From: JBBQSN01 sp038213835
GTDB taxonomy: Bacteria > Actinomycetota > Actinomycetes > Actinomycetales > CAWJMD01
Assembly: GCA_038213835.1 (NCBI GenBank)
Contig: JBBQSN010000050.1
Span: forward strand, 1 to 21,433
DNA: 21,433 nt
Direction: 5' to 3'
The stretch's first letter is position 1; every line of letters starts with the position of its first letter. Below, piece by piece: positions 5,041 to 11,697 of this stretch. The position numbers and the translations under genes were made by a program. Below the pieces are notes generated by a model. The model ran no database searches, had not been told where the DNA came from, and was given only the letters and a program-made list of their open reading frames with translations.

Positions 5041-6768
5041 GTGACCACGACCACCGGCACCACCGGCACCACCGGCACCACCGGTGCGTCCGGCACCGGC
5101 CGCCCCACCCGCTCGCGCTCGCACGGGCAGTGGAAGGTCGACGGCCAGGAGCCGCTCAACGCCAACGAGGCGTTCAAGGCCGAGGACAACGGCCTCAACG
5201 TCCGGCGACGGGTCGAGGAGGTCTACTCCCGCCAGGGTTTCGCCTCGATCTCCGAGGACGACCTGCACGGACGGCTGCGCTGGTGGGGGCTGTACACCCA
5301 GCGTCGCCCCGGCATCGACGGGGGCCGCACCGCCCAGCTCGAGGCGCACGAGCTCGAGGACGAGTACTTCATGCTCCGCGTGCGGATCGACGGCGGTGCC
5401 CTCAGCATCGAGCAGCTGCGCGTCGTGGCCGATATCTCGATCGACCTGGCCCGCGGCACGGCCGACATCACCGACCGGCAGAACCTCCAGCTGCACTGGG
5501 TCCGGATCGAGGACGTCCCGGAGATCTGGCGACGGCTTGAGGCCGTCGGGCTGCAGACCACCGAGGCCTGCGGTGACGTCCCGCGGGTGATCCTCGGGTC
5601 TCCCGTCGCCGGGGTCGCCAAGGACGAGATCCTCGACCCCACACCGGTGATCGCCCAGATCACCGAGCGCTTCATCGGGCGTCCCGACCTCGCGAACCTG
5701 CCGCGCAAGTTCAAGTCGGCCATCACCGGCCACCCGAGCCTGGACGTCGTGCACGAGATCAACGACATCTCGCTCGTCGGCGTCGTCCACCCCGAGCTCG
5801 GTGCGGGGTACGACCTCTGGGTCGGCGGCGGGCTCTCGACCAATCCGCGGCTGGCCGAGCGGCTCGGCGCCTTCGTGCGGCCCGAGGAGGCCGCCGACGT
5901 CTGGCACGCCGTGGTGCAGGTGTTCCGCGACTACGGCTACCGGCGGCTGCGCAACAAGGCGCGGCTGAAGTTCCTGATGGCCGACTGGGGCCCGGAGAAG
6001 TTCCGCCAGGTGCTGCAGGACGAGTACCTCGGGCACGCGCTGGCCGACGGTCCTGCGCCGCCGCCCCCCACCGGCCCCGGCGACCACGTGGGCGTGCACG
6101 AGCAGAAGGACGGCCGCCTGTACGTCGGCGCCGCCCCTGCCGTCGGGCGGGTCAGCGGCGAGGTGCTCGCCACCCTGGCCGACCTCGCCGAGGCCGCCGG
6201 GTCCGGACGGATCGCCCTCACCCCGCACCAGAAGCTCGTCGTCCTGGACGTCGACCCCGACCGTCTCGACGCGCTCGTCGCCGGCTTGGAGGAGATCGGG
6301 CTCACCACCCGTCCCAGCCCGTTCCGGCGGGCGACGATGGCCTGCACCGGCATCGAGTACTGCAAGCTGGCGATCGTCGAGACCAAGGCGACCGCGACGG
6401 CCACGATCGGCGAGCTCGAACGGCGCCTGTCCGACGTACCGATCCCCACGCCGATCACGCTGAACGTCAACGGTTGTCCCAACTCCTGCGCCCGCATCCA
6501 GACCGCCGACATCGGACTGAAGGGCCAGCTCGTGGCCGGTCCGGCGGGCGAGCAGGTGCCGGGCTTCCAGGTGCACCTCGGTGGGGGCCTGGCGACGGTG
6601 GAGGACGGCGAGGCGGGGCTCGGACGCACCGTGCGCGGCCTCAAGGTCACCGCGGACGAGCTCCCCGACTACGTGGAGAGGGTGGTGCGCCGCTGGAGTG
6701 CCGACCGTGAGCCGGACGAGACGTTCGGCCGGTGGGCGCACCGGGCCGAGGAGGAGGCGCTGACATGA
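5041..6768 (+). CDS. sir: Assimilatory ferredoxin-sulfite reductase (siroheme / 4Fe-4S)
   Basis: The 575-residue enzyme reduces sulfite to sulfide with six electrons from ferredoxin, in the cytoplasm. Siroheme/4Fe-4S ligands are visible as Cys435 and Cys441 (CTGIEYC) and Cys479 and Cys483 (GCPNSC). The N-terminal half has RLRWWGLYTQRRPGIDGG and TDRQNLQLHW, typical of the actinobacterial NirA/Sir group. Nitrite reductases share this fold, but the cysH and siroheme synthase genes overlapping downstream and the cysteine leader upstream favour sulfite. GTG 5041 has a good ribosome binding site GGAGG (5030-5034), unlike the leaderless genes nearby. The first residues are four tandem TTG repeats (9-bp DNA units, 5050-5085), outside the catalytic fold. 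The stop overlaps the next start by 4 bp (ATGA). Confidence 0.93.
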   Translation: MTTTTGTTGTTGTTGASGTGRPTRSRSHGQWKVDGQEPLNANEAFKAEDNGLNVRRRVEEVYSRQGFASISEDDLHGRLRWWGLYTQRRPGIDGGRTAQLEAHELEDEYFMLRVRIDGGALSIEQLRVVADISIDLARGTADITDRQNLQLHWVRIEDVPEIWRRLEAVGLQTTEACGDVPRVILGSPVAGVAKDEILDPTPVIAQITERFIGRPDLANLPRKFKSAITGHPSLDVVHEINDISLVGVVHPELGAGYDLWVGGGLSTNPRLAERLGAFVRPEEAADVWHAVVQVFRDYGYRRLRNKARLKFLMADWGPEKFRQVLQDEYLGHALADGPAPPPPTGPGDHVGVHEQKDGRLYVGAAPAVGRVSGEVLATLADLAEAAGSGRIALTPHQKLVVLDVDPDRLDALVAGLEEIGLTTRPSPFRRATMACTGIEYCKLAIVETKATATATIGELERRLSDVPIPTPITLNVNGCPNSCARIQTADIGLKGQLVAGPAGEQVPGFQVHLGGGLATVEDGEAGLGRTVRGLKVTADELPDYVERVVRRWSADREPDETFGRWAHRAEEEALT

Positions 6769-7484
6769 CCGCCACCGCCGACGACACCCGCCTGCGCCCC
6801 GTCGCGGAGCTGCGTGCCCTCGCGCAGGAGGGTGCTCGGGCGCTGGAGGGAGCCACCGCCGAGGCCGTCGTGGAGTGGGCCGTCGAGCAGTTCGGCCCCC
6901 GCCTCGCCGTCGCCTGCAGCATGGCCGAAGCCGTTCTGCCGCACATGGTCTCGAGGGTCATGCCCGGTGTCGACGTCGTCTTCCTCCAGACCGGATACCA
7001 CTTCGACGAGACCCTGCGGACCCGGGACGAGGTGCGCCGCCGGTTGCCGGTCACGGTGGTCGACGTCACCGCCCGCCGCACCGTGACCGAGCAGGACGAG
7101 GAGTTCGGCTCGCGGATGCACAGCTGGGACCCGGTGCAGTGCTGCGAGATGCGCAAGGTGGCGCCACTGCGTCAGACGCTCACGCAGTACGAGGGCTGGG
7201 CCACCGGCGTGCGCCGCGAGGACTCCGAGCGGCGCAAGGACACCCCGGTGATCGGCTGGGACACCAAGAACGCCGTGGTCAAGCTCGCCCCGCTGGCCGC
7301 GTGGACCCAGGCCGACCTCGAGCGCTACGTCCTCGAGAACGACGTCCCTGTGAACCCCCTGCTGTCGCAGGGCTACCCGTCGATCGGCTGCGCTCCCTGC
7401 ACCCGCCGCACCAGCGTCGACGAGGACTCCCGCGCCGGTCGCTGGGAGGGGTTCGACAAGACCGAGTGCGGGATCCACATCTGA
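6765..7484 (+). CDS. cysH: Adenylyl-sulfate (APS/PAPS) reductase
   Basis: The 239-residue protein reduces activated sulfate to sulfite using thioredoxin. It has the nucleotide-binding adenine-alpha-hydrolase-like fold with VACSMAEAVL near residue 50 and the catalytic ECGIH ending (Cys235). The additional Cys126-Cys127 (QCCEMRK) and Cys209/Cys212 (GCAPC) are the 4Fe-4S ligands of the bacterial assimilatory APS reductase type, so APS rather than PAPS is the likely substrate. It overlaps the sulfite reductase stop by 4 bp (ATGA) and its own stop shares a base with the next start (TGATG), giving tight translational coupling in the operon. Sulfate transport and sulfate adenylyltransferase genes, needed to make APS, are not in this window. 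Confidence 0.94.
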   Translation: MTATADDTRLRPVAELRALAQEGARALEGATAEAVVEWAVEQFGPRLAVACSMAEAVLPHMVSRVMPGVDVVFLQTGYHFDETLRTRDEVRRRLPVTVVDVTARRTVTEQDEEFGSRMHSWDPVQCCEMRKVAPLRQTLTQYEGWATGVRREDSERRKDTPVIGWDTKNAVVKLAPLAAWTQADLERYVLENDVPVNPLLSQGYPSIGCAPCTRRTSVDEDSRAGRWEGFDKTECGIHI

Positions 7485-8707
7485 TGGGCGGCTACCCGCT
7501 GCTGCTCGACCTCGCAGGTCGGCAGGTCGTCGTCGTGGGCGGTGGTCCCGTCGCGGCCCGTCGGGCCTTCGGCCTGCTCGACGCGGGAGCCGTGGTGACG
7601 GTCGTCGCGCCCTGGGTTTGCGAGGCTCTCACCGAGCTCGCGGCGGCGGACCGGGTGGCCTGGGTGGCGCGCGACTACGCCGGCCCGGCCGACCTCGACG
7701 GCGCCTGGCTCGTGCAGACCGCCACCGGCGACGCGGCCACCGACGACGCCGTCCGGGCCGACGCCGAGGTGCGGCGCGTGCTCTGCGTCGACGCCGGTGC
7801 CGGACACAGGGGTAGCGCCCAGGTGCCCGCGGTCGCCCGGGTCGAGACCCCGGACGGACCGGTCACGGTCGCCGTCAACGGCCACCGCGACCCGCGTCGG
7901 GCCCGAGCGGTCCGCGACGCCGTGGCGACCGGCCTCACCGACGGCACCCTCCCGCTGCGCTCGCGCCGGGCACGCACGGGCACCGGCTGGGTCGCCCTGG
8001 TCGGTGGTGGTCCTGGGCCGACCGAGCTGCTGACCACGCGCGGACGCACGTTGCTGGCGTCCGCCGACGTCGTCGTGGTCGACCGGCTCGGCGCCCGCGG
8101 CGTGCTCGACGACCTCGAGCCCGGCGTCGTGGTCGTCGACGTCGGCAAGACCCCCGGCCACCACCCGTGGCCGCAGCAGGAGATCGAGGCCGAGCTCGTA
8201 CGGCACGCCCTCGCGGGCCGAGGTGTGGTGCGGCTCAAGGGCGGTGACCCCTACGTGCTCGGACGCGGCGGCGAGGAGGTGCTGGCCTGCGAGGCAGCGG
8301 GGGTCCCGGTGGAGGTGGTGCCCGGGGTCACCAGCGCGGTCTCGGTGCCTGCGGCCGCGGGCATCCCCGTCACCCACCGCGGACTGGCGCGCGGGTTCTC
8401 GGTGGTCACCGGCCACGACGACCTCGGCGAGCTGCCCACCGCGCGCGACCACACCCTCGTCCTGCTGATGGCGGTGACCAACCTGCCCGCCATCGCCGGA
8501 CGACTGGTCGAGGCCGGCCGCGACCCCGCCACCCCGGCCGCCGTGGTCGAGGACGGCTACGGCGCCTGCCAGCGGGTCACGGTCGCCCGGCTGGACCAGG
8601 TGGCCGCCCGCGCCGCGCAGGTCGGCGTCCAGGCACCCGCCGTCGTCGTGGTCGGTGACGTCGTCACGCTGTCGCCGCACTGGCCTCCCGCCGGAACGTC
8701 CGCCTGA
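7484..8707 (+). CDS. cysG: Siroheme synthase, CysG type (precorrin-2 dehydrogenase plus uroporphyrinogen-III C-methyltransferase)
   Basis: The 407-residue fusion builds siroheme, the cofactor of the sulfite reductase made two genes upstream. The N-terminal Met8-like domain (about 1-160) has the NAD-binding VVVVGGGPVAARRA (15-27), the candidate catalytic Asp103 in LCVDAG, and VAVNGHRDPRRARAVRD. The C-terminal methyltransferase (about 168-400) has VALVGGGPGPTELLTTRG (170-187), VRLKGGDPYVLGRGGEE (249-265) and VVPGVTSAVSVPAAAGIPVTHRG (278-300). Methyl groups come from S-adenosylmethionine. It is slightly shorter than E. coli CysG. The start codon ATG overlaps the cysH stop by one base. Whether its N-terminal domain also inserts iron is unclear, because a SirB-like chelatase is encoded at 19366-20112. 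Confidence 0.93.
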   Translation: MGGYPLLLDLAGRQVVVVGGGPVAARRAFGLLDAGAVVTVVAPWVCEALTELAAADRVAWVARDYAGPADLDGAWLVQTATGDAATDDAVRADAEVRRVLCVDAGAGHRGSAQVPAVARVETPDGPVTVAVNGHRDPRRARAVRDAVATGLTDGTLPLRSRRARTGTGWVALVGGGPGPTELLTTRGRTLLASADVVVVDRLGARGVLDDLEPGVVVVDVGKTPGHHPWPQQEIEAELVRHALAGRGVVRLKGGDPYVLGRGGEEVLACEAAGVPVEVVPGVTSAVSVPAAAGIPVTHRGLARGFSVVTGHDDLGELPTARDHTLVLLMAVTNLPAIAGRLVEAGRDPATPAAVVEDGYGACQRVTVARLDQVAARAAQVGVQAPAVVVVGDVVTLSPHWPPAGTSA

Positions 8708-8743
8708 CCCCCGCCTGAAACTCCACGCCGCCCGGCTCGTCCA

Positions 8744-8777
8744 CCACGTTCACGTGGCGATCACCACGTTCACGTGG
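8744..8777. promoter_or_regulatory. Two tandem 14-bp palindromes (operator-like)
   Basis: CCACGTTCACGTGG occurs twice, at 8744-8757 and 8764-8777, exactly 20 bp apart (about two helical turns). Each is an inverted repeat CCACGT-TC-ACGTGG. A further half site with CACGTG follows near 8787. They lie between cysG and the nucleotidyltransferase, about 76 bp before its start. They could bind a dimeric regulator, or form small CCACG-TTCA-CGTGG hairpins in RNA after the cys operon. Confidence 0.5.
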
Positions 8778-8840
8778 CGCACGCGACACGTGAAGCAGGC
8801 GTCGGCCTCGCCAGGTGCCGTCGCGCATCGAAGGCACTGG

Positions 8841-8846
8841 CACGAT
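8841..8846 (+). promoter_or_regulatory. Leaderless-type -10 box CACGAT of the nucleotidyltransferase gene
   Basis: CACGAT is followed by 6 nt and GTG 8853, the same arrangement as at htpX. No ribosome binding site is seen. Confidence 0.45.
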
Positions 8847-8852
8847 GTCGAC

Positions 8853-10196
8853 GTGGAGCCGGACCTCGGACGCTGGGACCCCCTGAGCCAGGTGGACGTG
8901 GTCGACGTGCTGCGCGGGCTGGACCGTCCCTGGTGGGTCGCCGGGGGCTGGGCGATCGACCTGCACCTCGGTCGGCAGACCCGCGAGCACGCCGATCTCG
9001 ACGTCCTGGTGCTGCGCGAGGACCTCCGCGCCGTGCAGCGCCACCTGGCCGGCTGGGACGTCCACGCCGCGGACCCGCCCGGTTCGCTGCGGCCGTGGGC
9101 ACACGGCGAGGTGCTTCCCGCGCGGGTGCACGACCTGTGGTGCCGGCGGACGCCATCCTCGCCGTGGAGCCCGCAGCTCATGGTCGACGACGCGCCGCAC
9201 GGCACCTGGACCTACCGGCGCGACGGTCGGGCCACCCGCCCGGTCGACGAACTGGCCATGCCGTCCTCGGACGCCGAACGCGCGGTGCTGGCGCCGGAGG
9301 TGCAGCTGCTGCAGAAGTGCAGCCGGCCTCGCGCGAAGGACGAGGCGGACCTCGTGGCCGCCCTGCCGCACCTGGACGACGCCCGGCGCCTGGCTCGCGA
9401 GCTCTCTCACGACGGTCACCCCCGGCCACCCGTGGCTCGCTCTGCTGCAGCGGGGGCAGGACGGTTCGTGACCTGGGAGCTGGCCGCAGGCCCACCGGTG
9501 TCCGACCGTCCGCGGCCCAGGCTCGTCGTGTCCCTCTGCGGGGTCGCGGGCTCCGGAAAGGCGACCTACGCGCAAGCGCTGGAGGAGAAAGGGTTCCACC
9601 GCCTCTCCGTCGACGAGGAGATCGGGACGACGCACGGCCGGTACGGCCTCGACTACGCCCCCGAGGACTACCCCCGGCTCCAGCGCGTGGCCGAGGAGGC
9701 CGTCCGGAACCGGTTGGTGGACCTCGTCCTCGACCGGGTGCCGACGGTCGTCGACCTCAGCATGTGGCGGCCTGCGGACCGTCAGAGCTACCGGGCGCTG
9801 GTCGAGACGCACGGCGGGCACTGGGAGCTGGTGCACCTCGTCGTCCCCGCGAGGACGCTTCGCGCCAGGCTGCGGAACCGGGCGCAACGCTTCGACGCCA
9901 ACGCCGCGTTCCCGGTCGACGACACCGTGCTCGAGGGGTTTCTGCAGGGGTTCGAGCTGCCGGACGGCGAGGGGAGTCCCGGCTCCGGTGGGTCGGGCCC
10001 GCCCCCGTCTAGGGAGGCAGCAGCTCGTCCAGGTAGGCCCGGGTCCGGCGCCAGACCTCGCTGCCCGGGTCGAGGTGCTCGAAGTGCCCCTCGCCCGGGA
10101 CGACCTCCAGCCGGACGTCGTCACCGGCGGCTGTCGCCGCGGCCGCGTACTCCTCGCTCAGCCGCGCCGGGACGTTGCCGTCGGAGTCGCCGGTGA
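8853..10196 (+). CDS. Nucleotidyltransferase and P-loop kinase fused in one frame (probably by frameshift)
   Basis: Residues 1 to about 183 resemble the aminoglycoside-2''-adenylyltransferase-like nucleotidyltransferases (PF10706 type): WWVAGGWAIDLHLGRQTREHADLDVLVL, with the GG and D-x-D catalytic pattern, and APEVQLLQKCSRPRAKDEADL. Residues from about 216 form a kinase/AAA-type domain: LVVSLCGVAGSGKATYA (Walker A), LSVDEEI, VVDLSMW and RFDANAAFPV. One extra base at about 9405 seems to have shifted the nucleotidyltransferase end out of frame; in the +1 frame it reads LTTVTPGHPWLALLQRGQ and stops at TGA 9469-9471, overlapping a kinase GTG at 9468 (GTGA). A missing G in the run 9971-9974 likewise explains why the frame misses TAG 10010-10012 and runs on, antisense to the hydrolase gene, to 10196. 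Substrates are unknown. The original genes were probably 8853-9471 and 9468-10012. Confidence 0.7.
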   Translation: MEPDLGRWDPLSQVDVVDVLRGLDRPWWVAGGWAIDLHLGRQTREHADLDVLVLREDLRAVQRHLAGWDVHAADPPGSLRPWAHGEVLPARVHDLWCRRTPSSPWSPQLMVDDAPHGTWTYRRDGRATRPVDELAMPSSDAERAVLAPEVQLLQKCSRPRAKDEADLVAALPHLDDARRLARELSHDGHPRPPVARSAAAGAGRFVTWELAAGPPVSDRPRPRLVVSLCGVAGSGKATYAQALEEKGFHRLSVDEEIGTTHGRYGLDYAPEDYPRLQRVAEEAVRNRLVDLVLDRVPTVVDLSMWRPADRQSYRALVETHGGHWELVHLVVPARTLRARLRNRAQRFDANAAFPVDDTVLEGFLQGFELPDGEGSPGSGGSGPPPSREAAARPGRPGSGARPRCPGRGARSAPRPGRPPAGRRHRRLSPRPRTPRSAAPGRCRRSRR

Positions 10197-10884
10197 CCAT
10201 CAGCGTGGGCACCCCCAGCGGCAGCATGGCGGCGGGCGACGTCCGGTCGAGCAGGTCCTGCGGCAGCGGCCGGTCGGCGGGCTCGCCGAGGAACGCGGCG
10301 GCGGCGTCCCCACCGAGGTGCAGCTCCTGCGAGAGCGCGAGGTCGGCGACCCCGGCCTGGCTCACGACGACGGCCGGCACCAGCCGCGGTCCGGCGCCCG
10401 GTGCGTCGTCCGGGAGCCGGGACCTGCCCGCGGCCCACAGCGCGAGGTGACCACCGGCGGAGTGGCCGACCAGCGCGACCCGCTCGAGGTCCAGCCCGGT
10501 GCCGGCCGCGGCGTCGACGAGAGCGTCGACGCCGGCAGCGACGTCCTCGAACGTGGTGGGGAACCCGCCACCGTTGCCGATCGAGCGGTAGTCCAGGTTC
10601 CAGACCGCGTACCCGGCGGCCACGAGGTCGGCGGCGACGTCGACCTCGAGTGAGCGGTCGTAGTCGGAGTACCAGAAGCCGCCGTGCACCAGGACGACGA
10701 CGGGCGCCCCCTGCGGCGCGGCCGGCAGGTGCAGGTCGGCCACCTGGATCGGGTCCTCGCCGTACGGGAAGGGCTGCGGCACGGAGGCCTCCGGGGCATC
10801 GGGGTCGGGACGGGCGGACCCGCCGCACCCGGCGACGGCGAGCGCCGAGGCGGCAGCCAGGAGCAGCTGGCGACGGGAGGCCAT
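10009..10884 (-). CDS. Exported alpha/beta hydrolase, lipoprotein-like
   Basis: The 291-residue protein starts with a twin-arginine-like SRRQLLL, a hydrophobic segment and the lipobox AVAGC (Cys20), so it is probably exported and lipid-anchored outside the cell membrane. The mature part is an esterase-type alpha/beta hydrolase with HGGFW at 67-71 (oxyanion hole), GHSAGG at 140-145 with nucleophile Ser142, an Asp in GDSDGNVP and the catalytic His in GEGHFEHLDP near the end. The pattern is close to BD-FAE/kynurenine-formamidase-like esterases, but the substrate is unknown. It ends at TAG on the minus strand (10011-10009), sharing the CTAG tetramer with the presumed original stop of the converging kinase gene. 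The YajQ gene lies 40 bp upstream and could be co-transcribed. Confidence 0.85.
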   Translation of the reverse strand: MASRRQLLLAAASALAVAGCGGSARPDPDAPEASVPQPFPYGEDPIQVADLHLPAAPQGAPVVVLVHGGFWYSDYDRSLEVDVAADLVAAGYAVWNLDYRSIGNGGGFPTTFEDVAAGVDALVDAAAGTGLDLERVALVGHSAGGHLALWAAGRSRLPDDAPGAGPRLVPAVVVSQAGVADLALSQELHLGGDAAAAFLGEPADRPLPQDLLDRTSPAAMLPLGVPTLMVTGDSDGNVPARLSEEYAAAATAAGDDVRLEVVPGEGHFEHLDPGSEVWRRTRAYLDELLPP

Positions 10885-10924
10885 GCCGGTGGTTCGGAGC
10901 CGGCCACCGCGCCGACGGGTGCGG

Positions 10925-11416
10925 CTACCGGTAGTTGACGAACTGCAGTGCGACCTCGAGGTCGGAGCCCTTGAGCAGCGCGATGACTTCCTGCAGGTCG
11001 TCGCGGCTCTTGGCGCTGACCCGCAGCTCGTCGCCCTGGATCTGGGCCTTGACGCCCTTGGGTGCCTCGTCCCGGATGATCTTGGAGATCTTCTTGGCGT
11101 TGTCCTGGTCCAGCCCCTCCTTGAGGGCGCTGACCTGGCGGTACTCCTTGCCGGACTGCTGGGTGTCGCCGGTGTCGAGCACCTTCAGCGAGACCCCGCG
11201 CTTGACCAGCTTGGTCTGCAGGACGTCCAGGACGGCCGCTACCCGCTCCTCGGAGTTGGCGGCGATGACGATGGTCTCGCCGCTCCAGGCCACCGAGGCG
11301 CCGGTGTTCTTGAAGTCGTAGCGCTGCGCGACCTCCTTGGCCGCCTGGTTCAGGGCGTTGTCGACCTCCTGGCGGTCGATCTTGCTGACGACGTCGAACG
11401 AGGAGTCGTTGGCCAC
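10925..11416 (-). CDS. yajQ: YajQ-family cyclic-di-GMP/nucleotide-binding protein
   Basis: The 163-residue protein is a near full-length match by eye to the YajQ/UPF0234 family: SSFDVVSKIDRQEVDNALNQ at the start, QRYDFKNTGASV, GKEYRQVSALKEGLDQDNAKKI and the closing DLEVALQFVNYR. YajQ has two ferredoxin-like domains and binds nucleotides; in Xanthomonas it is a c-di-GMP receptor, and elsewhere its role is uncertain. The GTG at 11416-11414 is chosen because it begins at the conserved ANDSSFDV and has an AGGGA ribosome binding site upstream. Longer readings towards 11644 would run antisense through tRNA-Tyr. It is encoded opposite the tRNA, as in many actinobacteria as far as I recall. Confidence 0.93.
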   Translation of the reverse strand: MANDSSFDVVSKIDRQEVDNALNQAAKEVAQRYDFKNTGASVAWSGETIVIAANSEERVAAVLDVLQTKLVKRGVSLKVLDTGDTQQSGKEYRQVSALKEGLDQDNAKKISKIIRDEAPKGVKAQIQGDELRVSAKSRDDLQEVIALLKGSDLEVALQFVNYR

Positions 11417-11512
11417 GGTCGGGATCCCTTCGGGTCGGTGCGTCGCAGGGCTGGTCGCGGGCGGCTCCGGGGGGAGCCCCGAAGGCGTGCGCAGGCACCC
11501 TGCCGTCCTTGC

Positions 11513-11518
11513 TATCCT
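11513..11518 (+). promoter_or_regulatory. -10 box TATCCT of tRNA-Tyr
   Basis: TATCCT lies 27 nt before the mature tRNA 5' end, giving a short 5' extension for RNase P removal. A -35 element is not obvious. Confidence 0.45.
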
Positions 11519-11545
11519 TCCATCCGCCCGCCTCACGGCGTGCAC

Positions 11546-11627
11546 GGCAGCTTGCCCGAGCGGCCAATGGGAGCGGACTGTAAATCCGTCGGCGTAGCCT
11601 TCGTTGGTTCGAATCCAACAGCTGCCA
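11546..11627 (+). tRNA. tRNA-Tyr (GTA)
   Basis: The 82-nt class II tRNA has acceptor GGCAGCT pairing AGCTGCC, D-arm TGCCCGAGCGGCCAATGGGAGC, anticodon loop CTGTAAA with GTA, a long variable arm GTCGGCGTAGCCTTC and T-arm GTTGGTTCGAATCCAAC. The discriminator is A and CCA is not encoded. Confidence 0.96.
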
Positions 11628-11631
11628 CAGC

Positions 11632-11669
11632 ACGAGGGGCGCACCGCGGGATCGCGGTGCGCCCCTCGT
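11632..11669. terminator. Strong hairpin terminator after tRNA-Tyr
   Basis: ACGAGGGGCGCACCGCG (11632-11648) pairs perfectly over 17 bp with 11653-11669 around a GGAT loop. It begins 5 nt after the tRNA and ends 29 bp from the stop of the converging membrane-protein gene, so it may serve both directions. No U-tract follows, as is common in actinobacteria. Confidence 0.85.
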
Positions 11670-11697
11670 CTGCGTCAGGGGTGTCGGGGCCCTGCCC

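Noticed and set aside
4891..6741. Long open frame on the minus strand opposite the sulfite reductase gene
   Set aside because: It is antisense to a gene with clear catalytic motifs, has no recognisable domain and is rich in residues expected from reversed GC-rich codons.
7373..8680. Minus-strand frame of 435 residues opposite cysG
   Set aside because: It is antisense to a conserved two-domain enzyme, with no motif or ribosome binding site of its own.
8744..8794. CRISPR-like repeat array
   Set aside because: There are only two identical units with a 6-bp gap and no spacers; this is an operator or hairpin pair.
8655..8852. N-terminal extension of the nucleotidyltransferase frame back into cysG
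   Set aside because: It would translate through the cysG end and the palindromes, and the homologous fold starts after GTG 8853, which has a fitting -10 box.
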